Source of the DNA: a bacterium
Lineage (GTDB): Bacteria > Patescibacteriota > Andersenbacteria > UBA10190
Assembly (NCBI GenBank): GCA_030698495.1
Contig: JAUYKA010000032.1
Coordinates: 1 to 38,599 of the forward strand
Reading direction: 5' to 3'
DNA: 38,599 nucleotides
Below, one piece after another: positions 7,210 through 15,990 of this stretch. Below the pieces are notes generated by a model. That model was not told where the DNA came from and did no database searches. It saw only the letters and a list, made by a program, of their open reading frames with translations. Numbering within the stretch: the stretch's first letter is position 1; each line of letters opens with the position of its first letter. A program made the translations under genes and the position numbers.

Positions 7210-9018
7210 ATGAGATTCGAGCGTTTTATTTGTTTAGGCATAGTATTGGCCGCGGTGATTGGCGGCGCTGTGTCTGTGTGGGCGCAGGAGGGTTGGCGTA
7301 TAAATAGTCTGGACAGTGACTTGACGGTGCAGCCAGATGGGGTGCTGGCGGTGACGGAAAGCATCGCGGTTGATTTTGGTTTATTGTCCAAGCACGGGAT
7401 TTATCGCGATTTGCCGGTGACATATCAAGAAGAAAACGGCAGTAAAAGTTATACGCGTATTACCGATATCACCGTTATACAGGATGGCACGCCGGCCGTG
7501 GTGGATACAACTTCTAACGGCGCAAATTTGCGTATAAAGATTGGCGATGCTGACAGGACAATCAGCGGCAAACATGATTATGTAATCAGCTATGCGGTCA
7601 CGGGAGTCCTGCGGGCTTACGAGGGATTTGACGAGCTTTATTGGAACGTAACCGGCAACGAGTGGGAAGTGCCGATTAATGAGGCGCGGGCGACGGTGAC
7701 AGTGCCGGTACCTGTTTTACGGGCGGCTTGCTATAAAGGAGTGTATGGTTCTAAGGAAAAATGTGATGATTTAACGCAGGCGGAGCATAAGGTTACGGTT
7801 GCGGCGCTTGGCTTGGCGGCGGGCGAGGGGCTAACGGTAGCTGTCGGCTGGCAGTCGGGCGCGGTACCGATTTTAACGGTGGCAGCGCCGCCAACTTTAG
7901 CTGATATTATTTTTGCACCGGTGACGCTGGTGACGGCCGGGCTAGTTTGGTTAATTGGCGCGGGCTGGTTAGTGCGGCATTGGTGGAAGTACGGGCGGGA
8001 TCGTTATTGGGCGCGGTCCGTTTTACCGGGCGTGACTTCGCCGGGGGGTGACAAAAATTTAGCGGAAAAAATTTTGCCGTTTGGCTATCGACGTCCGGTA
8101 TCCGTTGAGTATGAATCGCCGAATGGGTTGCGGCCGGCGGAGATTGGTGTGTTGATGGATGAGAAAGCGGATACATTGGATGTGTCGGCGACTATTGTTG
8201 ATTTGGCGGCACGGGGATATTTAATAATTACAGAAATTTCCAAGAAGTGGTTGTTCGGGAGTGTTGATTATGAATTCGGGCGGACGGATAAGGGGTCGGC
8301 GGATCTTTTGCAATACGAGCATAAATTGTTGGAGGGTCTTTTTGATGATGGTAATAAGGTGAAGCTGTCCGAATTAAAGAATAAGTTTTATAAGGATTTG
8401 GAGCAGGTGAAAGACGAGTTGTACGAAGAGATGGTACGCAAAAAGTTGTTTGCTGGTCGGCCGGATCGGGTGCGTGCTTTGTCATTTTTGTTGACGGCGG
8501 GGTTGGCGGTGCCCGGGACAGTGTTGGTGTTTTTGTCCCTAAATAGCGTGGGGAATATTGGCTGGCTGCAGCGATTGTTACTGGGGGCCGGGATTGGCTT
8601 GGCTGCAGCGGCGGTCGTTGCGGCACTGGCAGCACCGTTTATGCCGCGCAAGAGCGGTTTGGGACGGGAACTATACGAGCGTGCGAAGGGCTATCGGTTG
8701 TTTGTGAGTGGCACGGAGAAATATCGGGCGCGATGGTTGGAGGATGAGGGTTTGTTTGAGCGGGTACTGCCTTACGCGATTGTTTTCGGCGTGACGGACA
8801 AGTTGGCACAGGCCTTTAGGGAAATGGGATACCAACCGCAACAGCCGGGTTGGTATCACGGAGCAGGTGTGTTTAACGCAGCCGTTTTTGCGGCCAACGT
8901 GGATGGTTTTTCCAAATCGTTGTCATCGGCTTTGGCATCCAGGCCGGGCGGATCCGGTTCCGGTGGCGGAGGTTTTTCCGGTGGCGGAGGCGGTGGCGGA
9001 GGGGGAGGATCGTGGTAA
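7210..9018 (+). CDS. DUF2207 predicted membrane protein with Gly-rich tail
   Basis: A 602-residue protein with the DUF2207 layout. It has a signal peptide (about 1-25), an extracytoplasmic beta-rich domain (INSLDSDLTVQPDGVLAVTESIAVDF... with ISYAVTGVLR and YWNVTGNEWEVPI), and a membrane helix near 236-257. A cytoplasmic part carries the family motif PAEIGVLMD and a winged-helix-like region (DLAARGYLIITE). A helix pair lies near 428-475, and the tail is almost pure Gly/Ser ending in SW. The function is unknown. The family sits in envelopes across many bacteria. A TATAAA lies 14 bases before the ATG, and there is no Shine-Dalgarno. Only 10 bases separate it from the next gene, so the two are probably cotranscribed. 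Confidence 0.9.
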   Translation: MRFERFICLGIVLAAVIGGAVSVWAQEGWRINSLDSDLTVQPDGVLAVTESIAVDFGLLSKHGIYRDLPVTYQEENGSKSYTRITDITVIQDGTPAVVDTTSNGANLRIKIGDADRTISGKHDYVISYAVTGVLRAYEGFDELYWNVTGNEWEVPINEARATVTVPVPVLRAACYKGVYGSKEKCDDLTQAEHKVTVAALGLAAGEGLTVAVGWQSGAVPILTVAAPPTLADIIFAPVTLVTAGLVWLIGAGWLVRHWWKYGRDRYWARSVLPGVTSPGGDKNLAEKILPFGYRRPVSVEYESPNGLRPAEIGVLMDEKADTLDVSATIVDLAARGYLIITEISKKWLFGSVDYEFGRTDKGSADLLQYEHKLLEGLFDDGNKVKLSELKNKFYKDLEQVKDELYEEMVRKKLFAGRPDRVRALSFLLTAGLAVPGTVLVFLSLNSVGNIGWLQRLLLGAGIGLAAAAVVAALAAPFMPRKSGLGRELYERAKGYRLFVSGTEKYRARWLEDEGLFERVLPYAIVFGVTDKLAQAFREMGYQPQQPGWYHGAGVFNAAVFAANVDGFSKSLSSALASRPGGSGSGGGGFSGGGGGGGGGGSW

Positions 9019-9028
9019 TTAAAATATT

Positions 9029-11416
9029 ATGAAACGACTGATTAAAACTTGGCTGGCGCTGTTTATTGGACTTGTTATTGTCGGCGGTCTGATTTCTTGG
9101 TGGTTGTTATCTGCTCCGGCGGATTGGCCGGTAGCGAAGACGGTGGGAGTGGATAAGTGGAAGTGGCACCGGCCGTTTGCCGGCGAGGCGCAAGTGAGCC
9201 AGTGGTTTGTGCCGGAAGCGGAAACGCTTTCCCGAGTGGATGTGTTAGTGGTGGATTTTAAACATCGCTCGCCGGTGGCGCCGATTGTTTTGCGGATTAG
9301 CGATATGGATTCCGGCGAGGTGCTGCGTACGGTGGAAGTGTCGGGTAATGAAGTGAAGGATGACTATTACCTGCCGTTTAGTTTTGAGCCGATCAGGAAC
9401 GCGGAAGGAAAGAAAATACTGCTTACTTTATCGGCACCCGAGGCCAGTTTGGAAGCGCCGTATGCCGTGCGTCTGACGGAGGGCGACGCGATAGAGGGAG
9501 GTGTTAAAACGGCGCAGGAAAGAGTTTTTATTGAGCAGGACATTGCTTTTGGCTATTATCGCTCGACTAATCAAGCGTTTGTGTTGTGGCAGTGGGGGCT
9601 GGCGCATGAGCGGGAAGTTGTGTTGTTGGCGGCGGCGCTGGTGTTGGCATTAGCGGGGAGCTGGCTGTTGGCGGCGGCGCAGACAAGCAGAAAATATGCG
9701 AACTTATTAATCGGGGTAATAGCTGTTTTGGGTGCGGTATTGCAGTTGAATGTCATCCGCTTTCTGACGGGCGCGGTGGGCGGCGACGCTTATTATTATC
9801 TGGCGGCGGCTTATAGGATGGCGCATGGGATTAATCCGCTGGCGGGCAGTTTGCATTTGCCTTTTTATCTGTTGTTGCTTTATCCGGCCCTACTGCAGGC
9901 AGTGCCGGATTTGTTGTGGGGAAGGATTTTAGGGGTGTTGCTGACAACAGGTATTGTTTGGGCGCTGGTGTTGTTGGCTCGGGCTTTAGGGTTTCGGCCG
10001 TTGGTGGCCGGTTTGGCGGCGGTGCTGCTTTTTATTAATGCTAATTTTGTAGTGACCAGCGTGCGGCCGCGGCCGTATACGCTGTTGGCTTTTTTATTAC
10101 TGATGAGCATAGCGTTATTGTGGCGGGTGAAAACGCCGCGGCAGGCTTGGCTGTGGGGGATGCTGTTAGGCGCGGCGGCAATTACCCGGCAGGAGACTTT
10201 TATTCCTATTGCCATATTAGTGGCGGTGTTGGCAGTGAGACTGTGGCGGCAGGGAACGGCTTGGCGGAAAATTGCTTGGTGTTTGGTGCTGGCGGTGCTG
10301 CCGGCGGCGGTGATGATGCTGCCTTATTTCTATGAGAATTATCGGGAATTTGGTAATCCCTTAACCAGCGCTTACTTCGGGCGTTCAGATTTAGCGGAGC
10401 CGGATAGTGTGCATGCCTTTTTAGACGGCAATTTACGCAGCATGGTCTGGACGCTGTCTTATGTGTGGCTGCCCAGTTCTGCGTCGGGAATGAAGTTGAA
10501 CGCCGGCGGGCAGGTTGCTTTGATTTTCGGCACTTTGCTGCTGGTATATTTGGCGCAGCGCTGGCGTGTGAGCCGACGATTGTTGTCGGTGGTGATGCGG
10601 AAATGGTATGGGGGAGATGCGGTGGCAATCGCGGCGGCTATGGCGGCGCTGGCAGCATTGGTCTGGTGGCAATTTCGACACGGAAAAGACTGGACCCAGG
10701 AAATGAATATGGTGCTGCTGGCGGCAATGATTTTAGGCGCGGTGGAAATAATCCGGGTGGGGCGGTGGCGCGGGCTGGTAGTGGTGGGGGTCTTGTTGTC
10801 GCAATTGGGCATTGCCACCTGGTTTCATCCGGAGGCCAAGCACTATCAGCAGGCGATGCCGTTTTTGGCTCTGGGTATGGCAGTGGTTCTGCTGCCGCTG
10901 GCAGGCGCGGGAGTTATTGAAAAAAATGATACGTTGCCGACAAAGCGTTGGCGGCTGGCGTTATGGGCGGCGCCGCTGGCGCTTTGGCTGGCATTGTTGG
11001 GTGCGGCCGATATAACTCATTTTGATTTTGCTATTGACCAGCATAATTTTCCGGCAGCGCCGTATTATGTTACTACCGCTGCGGCGGAAGAGTTGGAGAG
11101 ATATGCGGGCAATAAGGCGGCAGAGGTTGATTATGCTAACGGGAGCGGGATTTACCGGCTGCACACGTATCAGCAGTATAAATTTATCCAGTATGAGCTG
11201 AAGTTATCCGAAGAGGAGCAGATACGCTGGTTGTGCGATAATGATATTAAATATGTGGTTGATCATGATGATTTAAATTGGTTTACGGTGATAGAAGAGG
11301 ATGCCGACTGGTCGCCGTATTTTAAATATATGTTTGAGAAAAAGACGCTGGGCAGGAACGATACACAGTGGCGGGTAAGTGTCTATGAGTTTGATCAGGT
11401 GGCGTGCGGGAGGTAA
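9029..11416 (+). CDS. GT-C family membrane glycosyltransferase-like protein
   Basis: A 795-residue protein with an N-terminal anchor (about 8-29), a beta-rich extracytoplasmic domain (about 50-180) with bases resembling a carbohydrate-binding module, and ten or more membrane helices between ~190 and 655. A soluble C-terminal tail follows. The loop GGDAYYYLAAAYRMAHGINPL (near 247-267) after the first helices resembles the acidic first loop of GT-C/PMT/ArnT enzymes, which transfer sugars from polyprenyl-phosphate donors. It is followed by PFYLLLLYPALLQ and a Pro/Arg-rich VRPRPYTLLAFLLL segment. The most likely role is glycosylation of surface proteins or glycans outside the membrane. Assignment to GT39/GT83 is by pattern only. 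It is probably cotranscribed with the DUF2207 gene. Confidence 0.75.
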   Translation: MKRLIKTWLALFIGLVIVGGLISWWLLSAPADWPVAKTVGVDKWKWHRPFAGEAQVSQWFVPEAETLSRVDVLVVDFKHRSPVAPIVLRISDMDSGEVLRTVEVSGNEVKDDYYLPFSFEPIRNAEGKKILLTLSAPEASLEAPYAVRLTEGDAIEGGVKTAQERVFIEQDIAFGYYRSTNQAFVLWQWGLAHEREVVLLAAALVLALAGSWLLAAAQTSRKYANLLIGVIAVLGAVLQLNVIRFLTGAVGGDAYYYLAAAYRMAHGINPLAGSLHLPFYLLLLYPALLQAVPDLLWGRILGVLLTTGIVWALVLLARALGFRPLVAGLAAVLLFINANFVVTSVRPRPYTLLAFLLLMSIALLWRVKTPRQAWLWGMLLGAAAITRQETFIPIAILVAVLAVRLWRQGTAWRKIAWCLVLAVLPAAVMMLPYFYENYREFGNPLTSAYFGRSDLAEPDSVHAFLDGNLRSMVWTLSYVWLPSSASGMKLNAGGQVALIFGTLLLVYLAQRWRVSRRLLSVVMRKWYGGDAVAIAAAMAALAALVWWQFRHGKDWTQEMNMVLLAAMILGAVEIIRVGRWRGLVVVGVLLSQLGIATWFHPEAKHYQQAMPFLALGMAVVLLPLAGAGVIEKNDTLPTKRWRLALWAAPLALWLALLGAADITHFDFAIDQHNFPAAPYYVTTAAAEELERYAGNKAAEVDYANGSGIYRLHTYQQYKFIQYELKLSEEEQIRWLCDNDIKYVVDHDDLNWFTVIEEDADWSPYFKYMFEKKTLGRNDTQWRVSVYEFDQVACGR

Positions 11417-11427
11417 AAATTCAAGGT

Positions 11428-11457
11428 TTGCGGTTTTGGGGCGAGGTAGAATATAAT
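11428..11457 (+). promoter_or_regulatory. Promoter of the pyrD-pyrC pair
   Basis: TTGCGG (11428-11433), an 18-base spacer, and a perfect TATAAT (11452-11457). It starts just after the stop of the glycosyltransferase gene and gives a 5' UTR of about 60 bases. Confidence 0.6.
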
Positions 11458-11526
11458 AGGAGGCTTTGCTTTGGGCAAGGTCGCAGGTTTTCGTCCTTTT
11501 GGCAATTGAATATGGAGGATAGTGAT

Positions 11527-12585
11527 ATGAAGTTGAGATTACGCGGAATTGGAATTAATCGTGTAGGCAATGCGGCGGGAGCGCGAGGTCTTTTCGGTGA
11601 TGGCTATTGGTACCATAAGTACCTTCGGCCGTTCGGGTTGAACTGGGACGGGGCGACGCTGTTTACCAAGACGGCTACGTGGGGTTCCCGGCGTGGTCCG
11701 GATTACAATGAGCCGGGCAATATGCGAATGACCGAAGACGGTAAGCAACCAAAGGAGCGTTTTCCGGATTGTATTAAAGTATATCCGGTCCGGCGTATGG
11801 CGCTTAACTCGGTTGGTTTAAGCGGCCCGTCATTAGACGCAGTACTGGCGGATGGACGCTGGCAGGTGTGGCCCGAGACGCTGGTGATTTCGGTTATGGC
11901 GCTGGGGGAAACCATGGAAGCGCGGTTGGCTGACATGCAGCGCATCGTGCGTCGGCTGAAAACGGCACTGCCCGGTTGGCGCTCGCCCGTTGTGATTGAA
12001 ATAAACATTTCCTGTCCGAATGTTTGTCTGGATTTGATGGCGCTGGTGAGAGAGGCCTGGTATTTGCTAGATATTGCGGCGGAGCTTGATGTGCCCCTAA
12101 TTATCAAACTGAACGCATGCACGCCGGCAGAGGCGGTGAAGAAGATATCGGATCACCTGGCTTGTGATGCGATTAGTGTGACCAACACTATCCCGTGGTG
12201 GCGCCAGCCGGTGGTTGGATATGTGGACTGGATGCGCCTGTTTGGTACGGACATTTCACCGCTGGCTAAATACAAAGGAGGTGGTCTGTCGGGCGCGCCG
12301 CTGTTGCCGATTATAGAGCAGTACATCAAGTTGCTGTTGGAAATCGGCGTGACGGTGCCGATTATCGGCGGCGGCGGAGTGTTATGTTGCCGTGATGCCG
12401 ATCGTCTGATTCGTGCCGGCGCCAGTGCGATATCGCTGGGATCGATTGCCATGCTGGCACCGTGGGAGGTGCGGCGGGTGATCAGTCATGTGAAGCGACG
12501 CTATGCGGCGATTACTAGAGTAAGAAAACCCGCTTGGGAGAGAAGGCGGCGGGTGTTGTGGCCGATGGATTTGGCGGCGTGCTAG
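11527..12585 (+). CDS. pyrD: Dihydroorotate dehydrogenase (class 1 type)
   Basis: A 352-residue flavoprotein that oxidises dihydroorotate to orotate in pyrimidine synthesis. Family motifs are clear: TKTATWGSRRGP near the N-terminus, VIEINISCPNVC with a Cys in the catalytic loop, IIKLN (flavin-site Lys), ISVTNT, GGGLSGAPLLP, VPIIGGGGV and the phosphate-binding GASAISLGS. The Cys in SCPN marks a class 1, soluble-type enzyme rather than the Ser-containing class 2 quinone enzyme. No partner subunit (PyrK) is in the window, so the electron acceptor is open. ATG 11527 is chosen because GGAGG ends 8 bases upstream and the family N-terminus begins here. An in-frame extension back to 11404 lacks conserved sequence. 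Confidence 0.9.
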   Translation: MKLRLRGIGINRVGNAAGARGLFGDGYWYHKYLRPFGLNWDGATLFTKTATWGSRRGPDYNEPGNMRMTEDGKQPKERFPDCIKVYPVRRMALNSVGLSGPSLDAVLADGRWQVWPETLVISVMALGETMEARLADMQRIVRRLKTALPGWRSPVVIEINISCPNVCLDLMALVREAWYLLDIAAELDVPLIIKLNACTPAEAVKKISDHLACDAISVTNTIPWWRQPVVGYVDWMRLFGTDISPLAKYKGGGLSGAPLLPIIEQYIKLLLEIGVTVPIIGGGGVLCCRDADRLIRAGASAISLGSIAMLAPWEVRRVISHVKRRYAAITRVRKPAWERRRRVLWPMDLAAC

Positions 12586-12619
12586 TTTGCAATCACAGTT
12601 TTAGCGTAGGAGAAAGATT

Positions 12620-13648
12620 ATGGGTACGTATACACAGAGACGGCCGGACAACGGGCACGTGCATTTGCGCGATCTGAACTTGGAGACTGGGGAGTTGCTG
12701 CGTTTCATGGTGCCGTACACGGCGCGGCAATTTGGCCGGGCGGTGTGTATGGGCAACACGAAGCCGCCAACCGAAACGGCGGCGTCTGCCGCTGGGTACA
12801 AAGAACAGATTTTAGGGTTTGCCAAGGAAGCCGGGTGTCTGAACTTTGAGCCGGTGGTAACACTTTTTCTGACGGAAAGGACGACTCCTTTACATATTTT
12901 GGAGGCTCACGCGGCCGGTATTGTGGTGGCAAAACACATACCGGATGGTGTGAGTACAAACTCTGACAATGGTCTCGCGGATTTGCTAACTAAAAAGAAC
13001 GTGCTGGCAACCATGCGGGATGTGGGCATGATCCTGTCGGTGCATCCGGAGAAGCCGGGCGTGTTCTGTCTGGATCGCGAGGAGGCGTATCTGCCGACGA
13101 TTGCCGAGACTATTCGTTTGTTCCCACGCTTGCGGATTGTGGTTGAGCACTTGACAACAAAAGCAGGGGTTGAGTTTGTTGTTGAGGCGCCGGAAAATGT
13201 GGCGGGGACAATTACGGCGCATCATTTGTGTATGACACTGGATGACTTGATTAGCGGTGGGTGCCAGCCGCATAATGTGTGCGCGCCGTGCGCCAAGCGG
13301 CCATCGGATCGGGAAGCGTTGTGGAGCGCGATTGGCAGCGGCAACCCGAAGTTCTTTTTTGTATCGGACAGTGCGCCGCACATGAGAGAGCTTAAGGAAT
13401 GTGCCAAGGGTAAGCTGGGTACGTTTACGGAGCCGTTCGTGATGCCACTCTTGGTGCAGAAGTTTGAGAAAAGAGGGCTACTGCACCGACTGGAGGCGTT
13501 CACGTCGGAGTTCTGGGCGCGGTTCTACGGCTTTTCACTGAATGAAGATACGATAACGCTGAAGCGGGAGCCGTGGCAGATACCCGCGAGTTATCATGGC
13601 GTCGTGCCGTTCATGGCCGGGGAGATGCTGGGTTGGCAGTTGGCGTAA
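12620..13648 (+). CDS. pyrC: Dihydroorotase (class II, E. coli PyrC-like)
   Basis: A 342-residue metal-dependent amidohydrolase that interconverts carbamoyl-aspartate and dihydroorotate, the step before PyrD. Visible elements are the metal-binding HVHLRD (HxH, about 14-19), MGNTKPP in place of the usual MPN...PP box, AKHIPDG with the probable carboxylated Lys near 110, SVHPEKPG (His ligand), VVEHLTT (His ligand), TAHHL and the catalytic-Asp segment FVSDSAPH. The length matches E. coli PyrC (348). A good Shine-Dalgarno (TAGGAGAAAG) precedes the ATG, and the gene lies 34 bases after pyrD in one transcription unit. Confidence 0.92.
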   Translation: MGTYTQRRPDNGHVHLRDLNLETGELLRFMVPYTARQFGRAVCMGNTKPPTETAASAAGYKEQILGFAKEAGCLNFEPVVTLFLTERTTPLHILEAHAAGIVVAKHIPDGVSTNSDNGLADLLTKKNVLATMRDVGMILSVHPEKPGVFCLDREEAYLPTIAETIRLFPRLRIVVEHLTTKAGVEFVVEAPENVAGTITAHHLCMTLDDLISGGCQPHNVCAPCAKRPSDREALWSAIGSGNPKFFFVSDSAPHMRELKECAKGKLGTFTEPFVMPLLVQKFEKRGLLHRLEAFTSEFWARFYGFSLNEDTITLKREPWQIPASYHGVVPFMAGEMLGWQLA

Positions 13649-13656
13649 AAGAGGAT

Positions 13657-13690
13657 GCCGGTTTTGCTGTTTAGGCGAGACCGGCTTTTT
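13657..13690 (+). terminator. Terminator of the pyrD-pyrC unit
   Basis: GCCGGT (13657-13662) pairs with ACCGGC (13680-13685), followed by TTTTT. The stem is 6 bp with a 17-base loop. Confidence 0.6.
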
Positions 13691-13713
13691 AATCAGTTTT
13701 CAATGTTCAATTC

Positions 13714-13853
13714 CCAATTTCCATATAAATACCAATTTTCAATAATCAAACACAACGACGGAACTGTTTTTCTTCTAGCTAAGTAAGGGGAATAATAATT
13801 ATGAAATAGTGGTCAGGTTTGGAAATTGATTTTGAATATTCTATGGAAATTGG
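13714..13853. repeat. Imperfect long inverted repeat in AT-rich DNA
   Basis: CCAATTTCCATA (13714-13725) and its exact reverse complement (13842-13853) bracket about 116 bases of AT-rich noncoding DNA. The similarity extends imperfectly for about 45 bases on each side. It may be a decayed miniature element or a folding structure. No ORF or target duplication was found. Confidence 0.5.
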
Positions 13854-13904
13854 AAATTTTATTCATAGTTTCCTTTAGGTTTATGTTTTATAGAAAAACA
13901 GGGA

Positions 13905-13910
13905 TAATAT
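13905..13910 (+). promoter_or_regulatory. -10 element predicting a leaderless cfa mRNA
   Basis: TAATAT ends 7 bases before the A of the cfa ATG at 13917. No Shine-Dalgarno is present. The -35 region is weak. Confidence 0.4.
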
Positions 13911-13916
13911 ATTGAT

Positions 13917-15029
13917 ATGTTATCTGATTTAGTAAAGTCTTTGTTGGCGGAGATTGATGTTAAGATTGACGGTGATCGGCCGTGGGATATTCGAGTTCAT
14001 GATGACGATTTTTATGGGCGGGTGATAAGGGAGGGTAGTTTGGGACTGGGTGAATCATATATGGACGGCTGGTGGGATTGCGAGCAGCTGGATGAGCTGA
14101 TGTACCGTGTTAGTAAAGCCGATTTGGAAGCGCGGGTGCGGGGAAGAATGAATTTTTGGATAGCCTGGCATGTTTTGTGGCAGCGCTACATGACGGGGCC
14201 CCGCCGACGGGCTTTTGAAATTGCCGAGCGTCACTATGATATCGGGAATGATCTGTTTAGGATGATGTTGGATAAGCGAATGGTGTACACCTGTGGTTAC
14301 TGGCAGAAAGCGCGCACGCTGGAAGAAGCGCAAGAAGAGAAGTTGGAGCTGATCTGTAAAAAAATAGGTTTAAAGCACAGTATGCGGGTACTGGATATCG
14401 GCGGTGGCTGGGGCAGTTTCGCCAAGTACGCGGCCGAGCGTTATCACGCATCGGTGGTTAATATAACGGTATCGCGTGAGCAGTTAGAGCTGGCTAATAA
14501 GTTGTGCGCCGGTTTGCCGGTAGAGAGTCGCTTGCAGGATTACCGGGATGTGGATGAGAAGTTCGACGCGATTGTTTCGTTGGGGATGTTTGAACACGTG
14601 GGGCCGCGTCATTATGACGCTTACATGGAGGTGGCCCGGCGGTGTTTGAATGATGACGGGTTGTGTTTGCTTCACACGATTGGCCGGAACGAGACGGCCG
14701 GACCGTCGGATGCCTGGATAGGTAAATATATTTTTCCCAATTCAGCCTTGCCGTCGGCTAAGTTGATTGCCGAAGCGGTGGAAGGAAAGTTTATAATTGA
14801 AGACTGGCATAACTTCGGGATGGATTACAGCTGGACGTTGTTAGCCTGGCATGATAATTTCGAGCGTCATTGGCCGCAACTTAAGGAAAAGTATGGGGAA
14901 CGGTTCAGGCGGATGTGGCGTTATTATTTATTGTCCTGCGCCGGGGCTTTTCGGGCGCGGAGTATTCAGCTGTGGCAGGTGGTTTTATCGAAACAGGGAG
15001 TGCCGGGGGGATATAAGTCGGTTAGATAG
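13917..15029 (+). CDS. cfa: Cyclopropane-fatty-acyl-phospholipid synthase
   Basis: A 370-residue AdoMet-dependent enzyme that methylenates cis double bonds of phospholipid acyl chains at the membrane. Visible elements are the N-terminal lipid-binding part (DDDFYGRVIREGSLGLGESYMDGWWDC), HYDIGNDLF, MVYTCGYW, AdoMet motif I (VLDIGGGWGSFAKYAA), NITVSREQLELA, LQDYRD, SLGMFEHVG with the catalytic-region Glu, and the C-terminal FGMDYSWTLLAWHDNF and YYLLSCAGAFRAR. It is full length compared with E. coli Cfa (382). The AT-rich upstream region has a -10 hexamer directly before the ATG. No acyl-chain synthesis genes lie nearby, so acyl chains may come from a host or community, a guess based on general CPR biology. 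Confidence 0.93.
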   Translation: MLSDLVKSLLAEIDVKIDGDRPWDIRVHDDDFYGRVIREGSLGLGESYMDGWWDCEQLDELMYRVSKADLEARVRGRMNFWIAWHVLWQRYMTGPRRRAFEIAERHYDIGNDLFRMMLDKRMVYTCGYWQKARTLEEAQEEKLELICKKIGLKHSMRVLDIGGGWGSFAKYAAERYHASVVNITVSREQLELANKLCAGLPVESRLQDYRDVDEKFDAIVSLGMFEHVGPRHYDAYMEVARRCLNDDGLCLLHTIGRNETAGPSDAWIGKYIFPNSALPSAKLIAEAVEGKFIIEDWHNFGMDYSWTLLAWHDNFERHWPQLKEKYGERFRRMWRYYLLSCAGAFRARSIQLWQVVLSKQGVPGGYKSVR

Positions 15030-15123
15030 TAAATACAGCGAGAACAGTAAATTCAGTAAATACAGCTGCTGTATTCACTGTACTTGCTGTTTTGGCTGTG
15101 TCTGTTGTCAGTAGCTGCTGACA
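15029..15123. repeat. Palindromic cluster with two GTAAATACAGC copies
   Basis: The element GTAAATACAGC occurs at 15029-15039 and 15056-15066. The second copy forms a near-perfect 13-bp hairpin at 15054-15080 (12 of 13 pairs around a central T), extendable imperfectly on both sides. A second perfect 6-bp hairpin, TGTCAG/CTGACA, lies at 15106-15123. It may terminate the cfa transcript, although no T-run follows. Confidence 0.6.
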
Positions 15124-15214
15124 GGGGTTTATGCAAAAAACCTTTAAATTGTTTGGCAAAACGGCATATTGGAAGTACAAATCAGTAATATTGCAAAGGA
15201 GGGGGGTGATAAAT

Positions 15215-15592
15215 ATGGCAATGGCTTTGCAGCAGGCTAGAACGAGCGTAAAAACAGCCAGCGGGCTGGATGCGTTGGTAGGGTTGTGGCTAGTGCTGTC
15301 ACCTTTTATCTTGGGATATTCTTTGTTGACGGGGGCTTTGTGGAATGCGATTATCGTGGGGGTCTTGGTAATTTTACTGGCCGGCATGAGAGCTTTGGGA
15401 GAAGGCTATCGTTCGGCATGGCCGAGCTGGGTTAATCTGGTGTTGGGACTGTGGATGATAGTAGCGCCGTTTATAATCGGGTACGCGGGAGTGATGGCGG
15501 TATTGTGGAATAGTATCATTGTAGGAGCGTTGATTGTGATTTTGGCGGCATGGAGCGCTCTATCGACACCGGAGGAACAAAAAATGTCTTAA
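15215..15592 (+). CDS. SPW-repeat membrane protein
   Basis: 125 residues with two SPW-type repeats, each of two membrane helices: SGLDALVGLWLVLSPFILGYS followed by a helix, then PSWVNLVLGLWMIVAPFIIGYA followed by a helix. The family's function is unknown. ATG 15215 is preceded by an exceptionally strong Shine-Dalgarno (AAAGGAGGGGGGTGAT). An in-frame upstream ATG at 15131 would add 28 residues that do not fit the family and is rejected. The gene ends in a strong terminator. Confidence 0.85.
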   Translation: MAMALQQARTSVKTASGLDALVGLWLVLSPFILGYSLLTGALWNAIIVGVLVILLAGMRALGEGYRSAWPSWVNLVLGLWMIVAPFIIGYAGVMAVLWNSIIVGALIVILAAWSALSTPEEQKMS

Positions 15593-15607
15593 CAACTAGT
15601 CTGCAGG

Positions 15608-15647
15608 AAAAAACCGCGCTTTAGATAAAAATAAGGCGCGGTTTTTT
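15608..15647. terminator. Strong terminator, probably bidirectional
   Basis: AAAAAACCGCGC pairs with GCGCGGTTTTTT around a 16-base A-rich loop. It ends the SPW gene on the plus strand and, being symmetric, can also end the minus-strand gene whose stop is at 15653. Confidence 0.85.
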
Positions 15648-15652
15648 ATTCT

Positions 15653-15982
15653 TTAGGCGGCGCGGCGTTTAGAGTCTGGTAATTGAGGTTCTTCCGGTTC
15701 GGATATGGCCGGAGACTGCGGCGGTATTGGTTCGCGCGATTTTTCCCGGTCAGCGCGATTTTTCAGGTAGTCTTGCAAGACTTGATGACCCTGTTGATAG
15801 GCGGAGAAAAACTGGCGGGCGGTGTCTAGGTCGTGAACGTTGTTGGTGTCTAATAGGCCGCGAAAACGCGCCCGCTCACGCTGGTCGGGGATTTGGTTTT
15901 GAATCTCTGTTAGGAAGTTTTCGACCCATTTATGATCGTCGTTGTTTATGTAGCGCTCGTACATGTATTTATAGTAGCGCAA
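15653..15982 (-). CDS. Small charged hypothetical protein
   Basis: 109 residues, not recognised. The first ~75 are helical and charged (YERYINNDDHKWVENFLTEIQNQIPDQRERARFRGLLD). The end is a Pro/Glu-rich, probably disordered tail. The full-length reading starts with TTG, and an internal ATG at residue 7 is the alternative. Neither has a convincing Shine-Dalgarno. Its upstream region overlaps the divergent promoter at 15991-16019. Confidence 0.55.
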   Translation of the reverse strand: MRYYKYMYERYINNDDHKWVENFLTEIQNQIPDQRERARFRGLLDTNNVHDLDTARQFFSAYQQGHQVLQDYLKNRADREKSREPIPPQSPAISEPEEPQLPDSKRRAA

Positions 15983-15990
15983 AATTCTAC

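Noticed and set aside
10120-10920. Gly-rich ORFs inside the glycosyltransferase-like gene (both strands)
   Set aside because: They arise from GC-rich coding bias in other frames. The 795-residue reading has coherent membrane topology.
11404-11526. N-terminal extension of pyrD
   Set aside because: It overlaps the previous gene and a TATAAT promoter and has no family similarity. ATG 11527 has the Shine-Dalgarno.
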